Below are positions 1 through 8,844 of a stretch of DNA of 64,000 nt, one piece after another. This stretch comes from a beta proteobacterium MWH-UniP1 (lineage in GTDB: Bacteria > Pseudomonadota > Gammaproteobacteria > Burkholderiales > Burkholderiaceae_A). Location of the stretch: contig CP143625.1 in assembly GCA_036362785.1 (NCBI GenBank), positions 1,737,401 through 1,801,400 of the forward strand, read 5' to 3'. The notes under the pieces were generated by a model that ran no database searches, was not told the origin of the DNA, and saw only the letters and a list, made by a program, of their open reading frames with translations. How positions within the stretch are numbered: the stretch's first letter is position 1; every line of letters starts with the position of its first letter. The translations under genes and the position numbers were made by a program.

Positions 1-2
1 AT

Positions 3-1625
3 CGAGCCACCACAGCAACGGCAAGGCTCCTAAGGACCTCGGGAGATCGCGGCATTTTACTCGTTGCGATTCTTACCTCGGCGTATGCGCTTTATCTCTA
101 TGGCGTGGACGTCTACAAGCCAAATACGCCCAAGCCATCTCATGACACTATCTTAAAAGCAAGATTCTCTAGCCCAGTACCTTCTGCCAATATTGTTATT
201 CTGGATGTCGACGAACGATCAATCGCCAATATGGCAGATCAATATGGGCGATGGCCATGGCGCAGAGATGTCTTGGCTGACGGTCTTCAAAAACTTTCGG
301 AATACGGCACAAAAGGGATTCTATTTAACGTCCTTCTGTCAGAGCCTGACAAACAAAATCCAGCTGCCGATCGGCTAATGAATGTCGCTGCCGACACAGT
401 TAAAACGAGTGCTTATCCAGTTATCCGACTAGCACAGCAAAACGATGGCCTCAGCCAATTAAAAGTCAGCAGTCTTCCGGGGACTATTGTCGAGCCGAAA
501 GCAGAAGATAACACCATCGCAGTCATCGTCCCCCTTTTCCCTGGAATGCACGAACGACTCGGCATCGCTAATCAGCAACCAGATAGTGATGGAATCGTCC
601 GTAGGTATCCTTTTTATTGGGCCGAACCCGGTTTTAAATTGCCCTCAATTGTTGCCACTACATTGTTTGTCTCTGATTTGTCACCCAGCAAAGATTTGCC
701 AGATAGCTTTTCTTTAAACTGGCGTAACAAAAAGGGAACGTATCAACGCATATCCTTCAGCGACCTATTTTTAGATCAATTATCCGAGCAAGACAAAAAA
801 TCGCTAAAGAACGCTTTAGTTGTTGTGGGTGTATCTGCCCCCGGGATTGGGCAGACAAAACCGACTGGAGTAAAAGCAACTACAGACGACAGTGAAATCA
901 TTGCAACAGCCATTGATGATGCACTTCATGATACTCACCTACGAATCACGCCCGCTTGGGTATTGTTAGTCTTGAATTTAGTATCTATCTGGTCGCTTTA
1001 TTTGGTGTTCTCCGTCAAGACTGCCAAGAATCCACCGCTAAATAAAATTTTTGTCGTACTGCAGACCGCACTTGGCGGGCTAACTATGCTATCTGCAAGC
1101 TATACAAGTTATCTTGTTGACCTTACTGATAGCATGAAATTTGCCCTTGGAGTTTTTGCTGCGATAAAACTTGCTCAATCTCTTGATGATCGTTGGTCGC
1201 GCGGACGCAAAGGGTATCGTCGCCTAAGGTCTGGCTTAGCTGGACAGACAATTTTAATTATTAGTTACTTTGATAACTCCATAGTCGATGCAAATGAATC
1301 TGAGCTTCAGCGAGAGATTGAGAAAATCGTCGGTGTCGATCGTGTAGTCCGCATTGATGATTTATTTAGTGGCGAGAGTTTCGTTAAAAATTTTCTTTCT
1401 GGTTGTCACGGCCTCGTCATTTGTGTGTCCTCCATTCCTTTGAAATTGCAGGTAATCCAGACAATAAAAAGCTTCAAGATTGACCCCGTTAGCGTGCGCG
1501 AGTGCCCCATGACACACACATGGGATCTTGAAGACAAGAACTTCGCCAAAGCTATCAGTCCGGCTCTCTTGGCTAATATAGGCGGCCTGCTTGGTCCGGC
1601 CGACGGCAAACCCGTAAATTTATAG
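3..1625 (+). CDS. CHASE2-domain membrane protein, 5' end outside window
   Basis: The frame is open to the left window edge without a stop, so the gene starts upstream; the internal GTG at 105 is probably not the true start because the codons before it encode a hydrophobic segment (GILLVAILTSAYALYLY) that fits the N-terminal membrane anchor of CHASE2 proteins. A CHASE2-type extracytoplasmic sensor region follows (NIVILDVDERSI, then WPWRRD and GILFNVLL), then about three C-terminal transmembrane helices (WVLLVLNLVSIWSLYLVF; IFVVLQTALGGLTML; MKFALGVFAAIKLA). CHASE2 proteins usually carry a kinase, cyclase or GGDEF effector; here only about 130 residues of unrecognised, possibly alpha/beta sequence follow. 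Base composition is more A+T-rich than in the genes to the right. Family assignment is moderately sure; ligand and output are unknown. Confidence 0.7.
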   Translation, partial: RATTATARLLRTSGDRGILLVAILTSAYALYLYGVDVYKPNTPKPSHDTILKARFSSPVPSANIVILDVDERSIANMADQYGRWPWRRDVLADGLQKLSEYGTKGILFNVLLSEPDKQNPAADRLMNVAADTVKTSAYPVIRLAQQNDGLSQLKVSSLPGTIVEPKAEDNTIAVIVPLFPGMHERLGIANQQPDSDGIVRRYPFYWAEPGFKLPSIVATTLFVSDLSPSKDLPDSFSLNWRNKKGTYQRISFSDLFLDQLSEQDKKSLKNALVVVGVSAPGIGQTKPTGVKATTDDSEIIATAIDDALHDTHLRITPAWVLLVLNLVSIWSLYLVFSVKTAKNPPLNKIFVVLQTALGGLTMLSASYTSYLVDLTDSMKFALGVFAAIKLAQSLDDRWSRGRKGYRRLRSGLAGQTILIISYFDNSIVDANESELQREIEKIVGVDRVVRIDDLFSGESFVKNFLSGCHGLVICVSSIPLKLQVIQTIKSFKIDPVSVRECPMTHTWDLEDKNFAKAISPALLANIGGLLGPADGKPVNL

Positions 1626-1768
1626 AAATTCACTGCGCCTTTTTACAGTTACCATGGTTCTTCTATTTCTCTGGATTTACGAGAAGAAACTTCTCTACTT
1701 AAAAGTCGGTTTGCTGCTATCAACTTTGACTGGACTGATGTTTTCGTATTAAATTTCTGCACAACAAC

Positions 1769-1810
1769 CAAACTTTTTAAGTTTGGTCCTCGTCTACGGG
1801 ACCCTTTTTT
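1769..1810 (+). terminator. Possible intrinsic terminator after the CHASE2 gene
   Basis: Two adjacent inverted repeats occur between the CHASE2 gene and the lipoprotein gene: CAAACT/AGTTTG (1769-1774 with 1780-1785) and GGTCC/GGACC (1785-1789 with 1799-1803), the second followed by C and six T (1805-1810). The arrangement looks like a weak rho-independent terminator on the plus strand. The stems are short, so this is tentative. Confidence 0.35.
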
Positions 1811-1858
1811 GCTCTCAAATTTTATGACCCATTTTCCCCAGCACAAGTTTATTCATCG

Positions 1859-2764
1859 GTGAAAAGACTCTCTTTTATTCTCATCACGTTTGTCACAATT
1901 GCGCTTGCCGCATGCAAATCCGCACCAGAAAACTATGCGCACATACCGGGAATCAGTGGACTAGCTTCGCTTGGCCAAAATAATTTTTTGACGGTACACG
2001 ATACTAAATATGCCCCCACTGACCGACAAGGAATTTGGTTTGGTCTACTCTCTTATCCTGATGAGCATTTAAATAAGCGGTTTCTATGGTCACCGTTACA
2101 TGTGGATTGGGGGCATTTAGACCAACTTCCGAGCGATCTTGAATTCGCTATTAATATTCCAAACACTAACTTTATTCTCGTCGGAGAAAGCGGAAGTTCT
2201 GGCAGTAACCATAGCCGCCTTTTTGTTTTTCGAAATGTAGGACAGAACATCAAAGTCGAGACTATCGTCAATTGGCCATCGAAGGTCTTCAATATCGAGG
2301 GGGCCTCAGTATGCGAAGTAAATGGTGTTTATTGGTTCATCTTCGCAGAGCGATCAACCAAGAGAAACGAGATACAACTTGGGTATGCGCAACTTTCCAT
2401 AGACACTTTTGGTTTTTCAAAAGTTCAGTTTTTAGCAATCCCCTATCATGTAACACTAAAAAAAGGGCATCGCGCCGTATCTGATCTTATCTGCACCCCC
2501 TCGGGCTTGTTAATTGCCGCTTCTGCCGATGACCCCGGCAACGAGGCCGGCCCTTTTTATAGCCAACTTAGGGTGCTTGGTAAGTTCTTATGGACACCAA
2601 ATGGGCCCATAATCGACACGAGTTTTTCGCGCCACTTAGCGCAAATTGCTGGCTTTAAAATTGAGGCTTTGTCATTACTTCAGCACAAGTCTGAAACAAT
2701 ATTGCTGTTTGGCACCGATGACGAATCCTTTGGTGGCACGGTTCGGACGCTACTTCTTCAGTAG
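1859..2764 (+). CDS. Putative lipoprotein, possible beta-propeller, unknown function
   Basis: GTG start with a classical lipoprotein signal peptide: Lys/Arg start, hydrophobic core (FILITFVTIALAAC) and a lipobox LAAC with the Cys near residue 19. The mature part of about 280 residues has repeated beta-strand-like stretches such as GISGLASLGQNNFLTVHD and DLEFAINIPNTNFILVGESG. This is reminiscent of proteins that fold as beta-propellers (phytase-like or SdiA-regulated types), but I cannot place it in a family. It follows the CHASE2 gene in the same orientation after about 230 bp and shares its A+T-rich composition. The 3' end overlaps the convergent DUF1992 gene by 15 bp. Confidence 0.6.
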   Translation: MKRLSFILITFVTIALAACKSAPENYAHIPGISGLASLGQNNFLTVHDTKYAPTDRQGIWFGLLSYPDEHLNKRFLWSPLHVDWGHLDQLPSDLEFAINIPNTNFILVGESGSSGSNHSRLFVFRNVGQNIKVETIVNWPSKVFNIEGASVCEVNGVYWFIFAERSTKRNEIQLGYAQLSIDTFGFSKVQFLAIPYHVTLKKGHRAVSDLICTPSGLLIAASADDPGNEAGPFYSQLRVLGKFLWTPNGPIIDTSFSRHLAQIAGFKIEALSLLQHKSETILLFGTDDESFGGTVRTLLLQ

Positions 2765-3007
2765 GCTATTCGGTGACATCTTGTATTTCTGATATTGCAT
2801 GGCCTTCCATCGGGCCGCTAAGGGTGAAGGCTCAGGGCGACTTCCCGTGATCGCCCGCATCCGCCGAATCAGAAAACGAGACTCGGCGGAAATAGAAAAG
2901 TCATCGTCCACATGAATGGGCTGACCAAAGAGCGCCGGCTGATCGAGCTGCCCCTTCTGGATAGCCTCTTGAATCTTATTTTCCGCAATGACGTCGAAAA
3001 TACTCAT
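2750..3007 (-). CDS. DUF1992 (DnaJ-homologue C28-type) small protein
   Basis: An 85-residue protein beginning MSIFDVIAENKIQEAI, which matches the conserved opening of the DUF1992 / DnaJ-homologue subfamily C member 28 domain (an N-terminal helix ending in ENKI..A...G, then a conserved Leu/Gly/Pro-containing stretch). The ATG at 3005-3007 is chosen over a longer upstream frame because homology begins there. No J-domain HPD motif is present, so it is not a DnaJ co-chaperone in the strict sense. Role unknown. Its 3' end overlaps the lipoprotein gene by 15 bp, and it is divergent from the 2-hydroxyacid dehydrogenase across about 145 bp that would carry promoters for both. Confidence 0.75.
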   Translation of the reverse strand: MSIFDVIAENKIQEAIQKGQLDQPALFGQPIHVDDDFSISAESRFLIRRMRAITGSRPEPSPLAARWKAMQYQKYKMSPNSLLKK

Positions 3008-3151
3008 GGCTGAAGTGTAATGCGGCCCATACCAAACAGGTGCAAACAACACTACAGTACAGACCATTTCTAGTGAAAACCCCGCCGAAACCGGCCAAAT
3101 TCGCTGACCTGCCCCGCCTAGAATTACAGGTTAATTAAAGCGAATTAAGCC

Positions 3152-4090
3152 ATGAACCCACCCGTATTGCAGATTGCTCGCCTATCGGCCCCCAGCGAAG
3201 AAAAAATCAACGCGCGCTTAAAGGTCACGCTACTGGCCAACCAGGCCCAGCCCGATGATTTCTTAAAATCCCGTGGCCACGAATTCCAGGCTTTAATTAC
3301 CACGGCCCCCGTTGGCGCCTCTGCCGAACTCATGGCGAAGCTACCAAACCTAAAAGTCGTAGCTTGCCGAGGCATTGGTGTGGAAAAAGTCGATCTGGAC
3401 TACACCAGAGCCCATGGCATTGCCGTGTCTTGCACGCCGGATGTGCTCACCGACTGCGTGGCTGATCTGGCCCTTGGTTTGATGATTGATACGGCACGGG
3501 GCATGAGTGCATCAGACCGTTACGTGCGTGCGGGCCGCTGGCCCAACGGAAATTTCCCCCTGTCGACCAAAGTCAGCGGAAAGAAACTGGGCATTCTTGG
3601 GCTTGGGAAAATTGGCAAGGCCATTGCAAAACGCGCCAAGGCGTTCGATATGGAGATTCGTTATCACAACCGCCAGCCTGTTACGGATTGCCAGTATGGC
3701 TATGTGTCGTCCATGGTGGAACTTGCAAGGTGGGCCGATTTTTTCATGATCGCTGTTGATGGCGGGCCACAGACTCGTAATTTGGTCACCAAAGAAGTGC
3801 TCACTGCACTTGGCCCAAAGGGGTTTATCTTTAATATCTCGCGCGGCACGGTGATCGATGAAACCGCACTGATCGAAGCCCTTCAGAACAAAACAATTGC
3901 GGGCGCGGGTCTTGATGTCTTCGTAAATGAACCGAATATCAATCCAGCCTTTTTATCCATGGACAACGTGGTGCTTATTCCCCATACCGGCAGTGGCACC
4001 GTGGAGACACGCAGCGCCATGGAGGGCCTGATTCTGGAAAATATTGAATCATTTTTTAGCACTGGCAAATTGGTCACACCAGTGCTGTAA
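3152..4090 (+). CDS. D-isomer-specific 2-hydroxyacid dehydrogenase (glyoxylate/hydroxypyruvate reductase type)
   Basis: A 312-residue NAD(P)-dependent 2-hydroxyacid dehydrogenase, the usual length for this family. Visible elements: an N-terminal substrate-binding half with the conserved CRGIGVEKVD turn, the Rossmann glycine motif LGLGKIG followed by the HNR stretch that binds the coenzyme adenosine ribose or phosphate, and the catalytic Arg (NISRGTVIDE), Glu (DVFVNEP) and His (PHTGSGT). It would interconvert a 2-keto acid and the corresponding D-2-hydroxy acid in the cytoplasm. The next gene (SDR family) starts 23 bp downstream behind a good AGGAG site, so the two are probably cotranscribed. 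The exact substrate cannot be read from sequence. Confidence 0.88.
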   Translation: MNPPVLQIARLSAPSEEKINARLKVTLLANQAQPDDFLKSRGHEFQALITTAPVGASAELMAKLPNLKVVACRGIGVEKVDLDYTRAHGIAVSCTPDVLTDCVADLALGLMIDTARGMSASDRYVRAGRWPNGNFPLSTKVSGKKLGILGLGKIGKAIAKRAKAFDMEIRYHNRQPVTDCQYGYVSSMVELARWADFFMIAVDGGPQTRNLVTKEVLTALGPKGFIFNISRGTVIDETALIEALQNKTIAGAGLDVFVNEPNINPAFLSMDNVVLIPHTGSGTVETRSAMEGLILENIESFFSTGKLVTPVL

Positions 4091-4113
4091 ATCAAACCCC
4101 AAAGGAGACTGCA

Positions 4114-4902
4114 ATGGATTTAGGCTTAAAAGGAAAACGTGCCCTGGTGTTTGGCGCAGGCGCTGGTCTTGGCAAGGCAGTGGCCATGTCGCTGGCCGCT
4201 GAGGGCGCCATTGTGGTGGCTGCGGGCCGCACAATGGAAAAGCTTGACAACACCGTTAAAGAAATCAGCGCTGCCGGTGGTCAGGCCCATGCGCTTGCCT
4301 GGGATGTGAAGCAAGTGGATGCCATCACCGCCAACATAGAAGCCGCCAAGAAATTGCTCGGTGGCCCTGTTCAAATTCTTTTCAATAACGGTGGCGGGCC
4401 ACCCCCCACGCCCGCCCACGGCCAGCCCGTTCAGGCCTGGCACGATCAGTTCTCCGCCATGGTGATTCCTGTAATTGCCATTACCGATGCCGTGCTGCCC
4501 GATATGCAGGCCGCCGGCTGGGGCCGCATTCTGACCAATGCCTCTTCCGGCGTGATCACACCGATCTCGGGTCTGGCCATGTCGAATTCGCTGCGCGGCT
4601 CTTTGGTGGGCTGGTCCAAAACATTGGCGGGTGAGGTTGCAAAGTCCGGCATTACGGTGAACATGGTGCTGCCCGGCCGCATTGCCACCGACCGGCTAAA
4701 GTTTCTGGATGAAGCCCGCGCCAAGCGCGAGAACACCACCTTGGAAGATGTGGAGCGTCGGCTAAAAGGCGCGATTCCCATGGGACGCTATGGCGAAATG
4801 CGTGAATACGGCGACGCAGTGGCCTTTTTGGCCTCTGAGCGGGCCAGCTACATCACGGGCTCGATGTTCCGCGTAGATGGCGGACAGATTCCGTCGATTT
4901 AA
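4114..4902 (+). CDS. SDR-family oxidoreductase with non-canonical active site
   Basis: A 262-residue short-chain dehydrogenase/reductase fold: glycine-rich nucleotide motif at residues 14-20 (GAGAGLG), NN(G)GG at 91-95 followed by PPP, catalytic-position Ser at 144/145, and a C-terminal ITGSMFRVDGG typical of FabG-like proteins. The classical YxxxK is missing: the aligned stretch is SNSLR (157-161), placing Ser at the Tyr position and Arg at the Lys position. From memory, a FabG-like subgroup with such changes exists. AAAGGAGACTGC precedes the ATG. It follows the 2-hydroxyacid dehydrogenase and ends 13 bp from the convergent livM. Fold certain, reaction unknown. Confidence 0.88.
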   Translation: MDLGLKGKRALVFGAGAGLGKAVAMSLAAEGAIVVAAGRTMEKLDNTVKEISAAGGQAHALAWDVKQVDAITANIEAAKKLLGGPVQILFNNGGGPPPTPAHGQPVQAWHDQFSAMVIPVIAITDAVLPDMQAAGWGRILTNASSGVITPISGLAMSNSLRGSLVGWSKTLAGEVAKSGITVNMVLPGRIATDRLKFLDEARAKRENTTLEDVERRLKGAIPMGRYGEMREYGDAVAFLASERASYITGSMFRVDGGQIPSI

Positions 4903-4915
4903 TCTTAGCGACTAT

Positions 4916-5887
4916 CTATGAGCCAGTCGGGGTATACGGATTACGCGGTTGTTTGGCTTCTCTGCGGCGCTCCAAAAACGCCAGCCACTCCCCCACCACA
5001 CCGCGACGAAACGCCAACACACAGATCACGAAAATCGCACCCAGCACAATCGTGCTGAAAGATCCAATTCCAGCAAGATAGTTTTGTAATCCAATCACCA
5101 CGCCTGCGCCCACAATCGGCCCCAAGATGGTGCCAATACCGCCCAGGATGGTCATCAGCACCACTTCGCCCGACATGTGCCAATGCACATCGGTAAGCGT
5201 GGCCAGCTGAAACACCAGCGACTTCACCGAGCCGGCCATGCCGGCAAGGGTGGCCGAGATCACGAACGCGACCAGCTTGAATTGGTTCACGTTATAGCCC
5301 AAAGAAATGGCGCGGGGTTCGTTTTCACGAATCGACTTCAACACCTGGCCAAAGGGGGAATGAATCGTGCGCTGAATCACAACAAACCCAAACAAGAACA
5401 CTGCCAAAACGAAGTAGTAGATGGCAATATCACCCGACAGATCGATCAGGCCAAATAACTTTCCACGCGGCACGCCCTGAATGCCGTCTTCGCCGCCTGT
5501 GAACTTCATCTGTAGCGCCAAAAAGAAAATCAGCTGCGATAAGGCCAGTGTGATCATGGCGAAGTAAATGCCCTGGCGGCGAATGGCCAGGCTACCAAAC
5601 AAATAGCCTGTGATTGCTGCATACGTCATTCCCAGCAGCACAGCAACCTCTGGCGTAAGGCCCCACGCTTTCGATGCGTGGGCGGTAATGTAAGCCGCAC
5701 CGCCAAAAAATGCCGCGTGCCCAAATGACAGCAACCCCGTGTAACCCAACAACAAATTAAACGAGCAGGCAAACAAGGCAAAGCACAGCAGCTTCATCAT
5801 AAAAACGATATAGATGAAGTCTTGGAAAGGAATTAGCAGCAACAGCAGGACCAAAATTCCGTAGAGCACTTTAGCGTTTGTATTCAT
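4916..5887 (-). CDS. livM: LivM-type ABC transporter permease
   Basis: A 323-residue polytopic membrane protein of the LivM type, the second permease of branched-chain amino acid (HAAT) transporters. It shows the family stretches NLLLGYTGLLSFGHAAFFG near the N terminus and TILGGIGTILGPIVGA near the C terminus, with many hydrophobic helices. It is last in the minus-strand cluster livG-livF-binding protein-livH-livM and starts 8 bp after livH ends, implying cotranslation. HAAT systems also carry urea, amides, short carboxylates and aromatic acids, so branched-chain specificity should not be assumed. Confidence 0.9.
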   Translation of the reverse strand: MNTNAKVLYGILVLLLLLIPFQDFIYIVFMMKLLCFALFACSFNLLLGYTGLLSFGHAAFFGGAAYITAHASKAWGLTPEVAVLLGMTYAAITGYLFGSLAIRRQGIYFAMITLALSQLIFFLALQMKFTGGEDGIQGVPRGKLFGLIDLSGDIAIYYFVLAVFLFGFVVIQRTIHSPFGQVLKSIRENEPRAISLGYNVNQFKLVAFVISATLAGMAGSVKSLVFQLATLTDVHWHMSGEVVLMTILGGIGTILGPIVGAGVVIGLQNYLAGIGSFSTIVLGAIFVICVLAFRRGVVGEWLAFLERRREAKQPRNPYTPTGS

Positions 5888-5895
5888 GGCAGCGC

Positions 5896-6816
5896 TTATT
5901 TTTCCTTACCAAACAGGCCTGCCGGGCGAATCAGCAAGATGATGGCCATGATCACGAAAATTACGACACTCGATGCCTCGGGGTAAAACACTTTGGTGAG
6001 ACCTTCCAGCAGCCCAAGGCTAAGACCCGTGACAATCGACCCGAAAATCGACCCCATGCCCCCGATCACCACCACAGCGAACACCACAATAATTAAGTTA
6101 GACCCCATCACTGGGTTCACCTGAAAAACCGGCGCCGCTAACACACCAGCGAAAGCCGCCAAGGCCACACCAAAGCCATACGTCAGGGTGATCATCAAGG
6201 GGACATTGATCCCCAGTGCCTGTAACAGCTTCGGGTTTTCAGTGCCAGCACGCAGGTAGTTGCCAAGCTTGGTCCGCTCAATCACGTACCAAGTTACAAA
6301 ACACACGACAAGCGACGCTGCAATGACCCACATCCGATATTTCGGTAAAAAGAGTTCCAGGCTCTCGATGCGAAAGCCACCCTGCAGAGCTTCTGGCACC
6401 GTGTAACTCTCGCCCGAGATGCCGTACCAGTGGCGAAACATGCCCTCAATGACCAGGGCCAGGCCAAAGGTCAGCAGTAGCCCATACAAATGGTCCATGT
6501 GATACAGCCGCCGCAGCATCAGCCGCTCCACCACAATGCCGATGGCACCAACAATCAAAGGGGCGGCCACCAGGGCCACCCAATAGTTCACGCTGAACTC
6601 TGGGTCGCCGATCCAGTTGCCGATTTGGGTCAACCCAATCCAGGCGACAAAGGCGCCCATCATGTACTGCGCACCGTGCGTGAAGTTAATCACGTTCAAC
6701 AGGCCGAAGATAATCGCCAATCCCAAACTTAAGATGGCGTAAAAAGACCCGTTGATAAGCCCCACCAGGAGCTGAGCCACCAGCGCCTGTGGGGTGATTG
6801 AAAGCATCTCAAACAT
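5896..6816 (-). CDS. livH: LivH-type ABC transporter permease
   Basis: A 306-residue permease of the LivH type. Evidence: the N-terminal LLVGLINGSFYAILSLGLAIIFG, then NFTHGAQYM, the loop ERTKLGNYLRAGTEN, and GGMGSIFGSIVTGLSLGLLEGL near the end. It pairs with livM 8 bp downstream to make the transmembrane channel, and the periplasmic binding protein gene lies 35 bp upstream. Length and helix pattern are normal for the family. Confidence 0.9.
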   Translation of the reverse strand: MFEMLSITPQALVAQLLVGLINGSFYAILSLGLAIIFGLLNVINFTHGAQYMMGAFVAWIGLTQIGNWIGDPEFSVNYWVALVAAPLIVGAIGIVVERLMLRRLYHMDHLYGLLLTFGLALVIEGMFRHWYGISGESYTVPEALQGGFRIESLELFLPKYRMWVIAASLVVCFVTWYVIERTKLGNYLRAGTENPKLLQALGINVPLMITLTYGFGVALAAFAGVLAAPVFQVNPVMGSNLIIVVFAVVVIGGMGSIFGSIVTGLSLGLLEGLTKVFYPEASSVVIFVIMAIILLIRPAGLFGKEK

Positions 6817-6851
6817 GATGAACCGTTACGCAGTGCATGAGTGGGCAGTGA

Positions 6852-8060
6852 TTACTTCACCAGCTTGCAGGACTTGTCCAGCGGTGCCGATGCTTCAGCG
6901 GCTGGAATGGTCGCTACGACCTTGTAGTAATCCCAAGGGCCTTTGGATTCCGATGGTTTTTTAACTTCAAACACATAGAAATCATGGCTGAACTTACCGT
7001 TGACCTGGATGTTGCCCTTGAACAAGCCATCATCAATTGGCGTGGACTTCAGCTTGGCCATCACCGTCGCTGTGTCGTCGGTTTTAGTGGCTTCAATCGC
7101 CTTTAAGTAGTTCATCACCGAGGAATACACGCCCGCATGGACCATGGTGGGCATGCGCTTATGCTGCTCAAAAAAGCGCTTGGACCATGCGCGGGTTTTG
7201 TCGTTTAAGTCCCAGTAGAAAGACTCGGCAACGCTCAGGCCCTGGGCCGACTTCAAACCAAGCGAGTGAACGTCGGTAATAAAGGTGAGCAAGGGAACAA
7301 TGGTCTGCTTTTGGTTAATGCCAAACTCTGCCGCCTGCTTCACTGAGTTGATCGTGTCTTGGCCAGCATTGGCCAGGCCAATCACCTGGGCACCAGAGGA
7401 CTGGGCCTTTAACAAGAATGATGAAAAGTCGCTGCCGGGGAAGGGATGGCGCACGCTGCCCAGCACCTTGCCGCCATTGGCCGTTACGATGGCAGAAGTG
7501 TCGCGCTCCAGGTTGTGGCCAAACGCATAGTCTGCGGTCACAAAGAACCAGGTCTTTTTGCCTGACTTCACCACCGCTTCGCGGGCCTTGCCCAGGTTGT
7601 ACGTGTCATAGACCCAATGCACGTTGTTGGCCGTGCACTTGGAACGGGTGATATCCAGAGAAGCAGCGCCTGAGTTCAGAGTGATCTTGTTTTTCTGCTC
7701 GGCGATTTCCATGGCGGCAAGGCCTGCGCTTGTGGTCACCAAGTCGACAATCACGTCGACTTTTTCTTTGTCAAACCACTCGCGGGCTTTATTGGCCGTG
7801 ATGTCAGCCTTGTTTTGGTGGTCCGCAGAGATGACCTCGATCTTTTTGCCCAGAATCATGCGGTTTTTGGCAAAGTCGTTGACCGCCATTTCAGCGGCAA
7901 TGACCGAGCCCTTGCCCGCCAAGTCGGAATAGGTGCCCGACATGTCGGTCAGCACGCCAATTTTTACGACATCGTCGCTAATTTTCTGGGCAGCAACGCC
8001 GCCAGCAGCAGCGGCCATAAACAATGCGGCAACCGCCTTGGACATCATGTTTTGTCTCAT
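6852..8060 (-). CDS. ABC transporter substrate-binding protein (LivJ/LivK type)
   Basis: A 402-residue periplasmic binding protein with a Sec signal peptide (MMSKAVAALFMAAAAGGVAA, cleavage near AQ) and the type-1 periplasmic binding fold: VKIGVLTDMSGTYSDLAG at the start of the mature protein, then GSDFSSFLLKAQSSGAQVIGLAN and FVTADYAFGHNLERD. Binding proteins with the SGTYSDLAG opening often bind carboxylates or aromatic acids rather than leucine. The ATG at 8060 is preceded by AAAGGAAGAGGAAG. The 82 bp between livF and this gene are A+T-rich and may hold an extra promoter to raise expression of the binding protein. Confidence 0.9.
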   Translation of the reverse strand: MRQNMMSKAVAALFMAAAAGGVAAQKISDDVVKIGVLTDMSGTYSDLAGKGSVIAAEMAVNDFAKNRMILGKKIEVISADHQNKADITANKAREWFDKEKVDVIVDLVTTSAGLAAMEIAEQKNKITLNSGAASLDITRSKCTANNVHWVYDTYNLGKAREAVVKSGKKTWFFVTADYAFGHNLERDTSAIVTANGGKVLGSVRHPFPGSDFSSFLLKAQSSGAQVIGLANAGQDTINSVKQAAEFGINQKQTIVPLLTFITDVHSLGLKSAQGLSVAESFYWDLNDKTRAWSKRFFEQHKRMPTMVHAGVYSSVMNYLKAIEATKTDDTATVMAKLKSTPIDDGLFKGNIQVNGKFSHDFYVFEVKKPSESKGPWDYYKVVATIPAAEASAPLDKSCKLVK

Positions 8061-8142
8061 CTTCCTCTTCCTTTGATTTAAAAATACAGCTTATAAGAAC
8101 AACTCAATTACTACTCATTACTTTCAAACCACTTTGAAACGC

Positions 8143-8841
8143 TTACACACCAAGGTACTCGTTGAGCATCTCGCTGTTGGCGGCCAATTCATCTTTTTTC
8201 ACCACTTTCACGACTTGGCCACGCTCCACCACGTAATGACGATCTGCCAGTGGTGCGGCAAAGCGGAAGTTTTGTTCCACCAACACAATGGTGAAACCTT
8301 TGTCACGCAATGCCGTTACGATCTGACCAAGCCTTTGAACAATCACCGGAGCCAAGCCCTCGGTGATTTCATCGAGCAATAAAATCTTGGCGCCTGTGCG
8401 CAAAATACGGGCAATCGCCAGCATTTGTTGTTCCCCACCCGAGAGCCGGCCACCTGGGCTGTTACGGCGCTCTTTTAGGTTGGGAAACATGTCGTAGATT
8501 TCGTCAATACTCATTCCCCCGGCTGCAACGACAGGGGGAAGCAGCAGATTTTGTTCGCAAGTCAGGCTGGTGAAAATGCCACGCTCTTCAGGGCAGTAAC
8601 CAATGCCCAACCGGGCAATGTTGTGGGGCTGCATGCTGATCGTGTCGATGCCGTTGACCTTGATGGTGCCGGTGCGACGCCCCACCAACCCGCAAATGGA
8701 TCGCAAGGTGGAGGTTCTTCCCGCGCCATTACGGCCCAGTAGCGTGACCACTTCGCCATGGGCGACTTCCAGACTCATGCCGTGCAGCACGTGGGATTCG
8801 CCGTACCAGGCATGCAGGCTATGGATTTGCAGAGCGTCCAT
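8143..8841 (-). CDS. livF: LivF-type ABC transporter ATPase with Arg in the Walker A motif
   Basis: A 232-residue ABC ATPase of the LivF type. ABC signature LSGGEQQMLAIARIL and Walker B KILLLDEITEGLAP are intact. The Walker A motif reads GRNGAGRTS, with Arg (residue 42, AGA codon at 8716-8718) in place of the invariant Lys. I recall Arg at this place in some LivF homologues of Burkholderiales, so this may be a lineage variant rather than an error. The start lies 3 bp after the livG stop. It would act as a heterodimer with LivG, whose Walker A is normal. Confidence 0.9.
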   Translation of the reverse strand: MDALQIHSLHAWYGESHVLHGMSLEVAHGEVVTLLGRNGAGRTSTLRSICGLVGRRTGTIKVNGIDTISMQPHNIARLGIGYCPEERGIFTSLTCEQNLLLPPVVAAGGMSIDEIYDMFPNLKERRNSPGGRLSGGEQQMLAIARILRTGAKILLLDEITEGLAPVIVQRLGQIVTALRDKGFTIVLVEQNFRFAAPLADRHYVVERGQVVKVVKKDELAANSEMLNEYLGV

Positions 8842-8844
8842 CGG

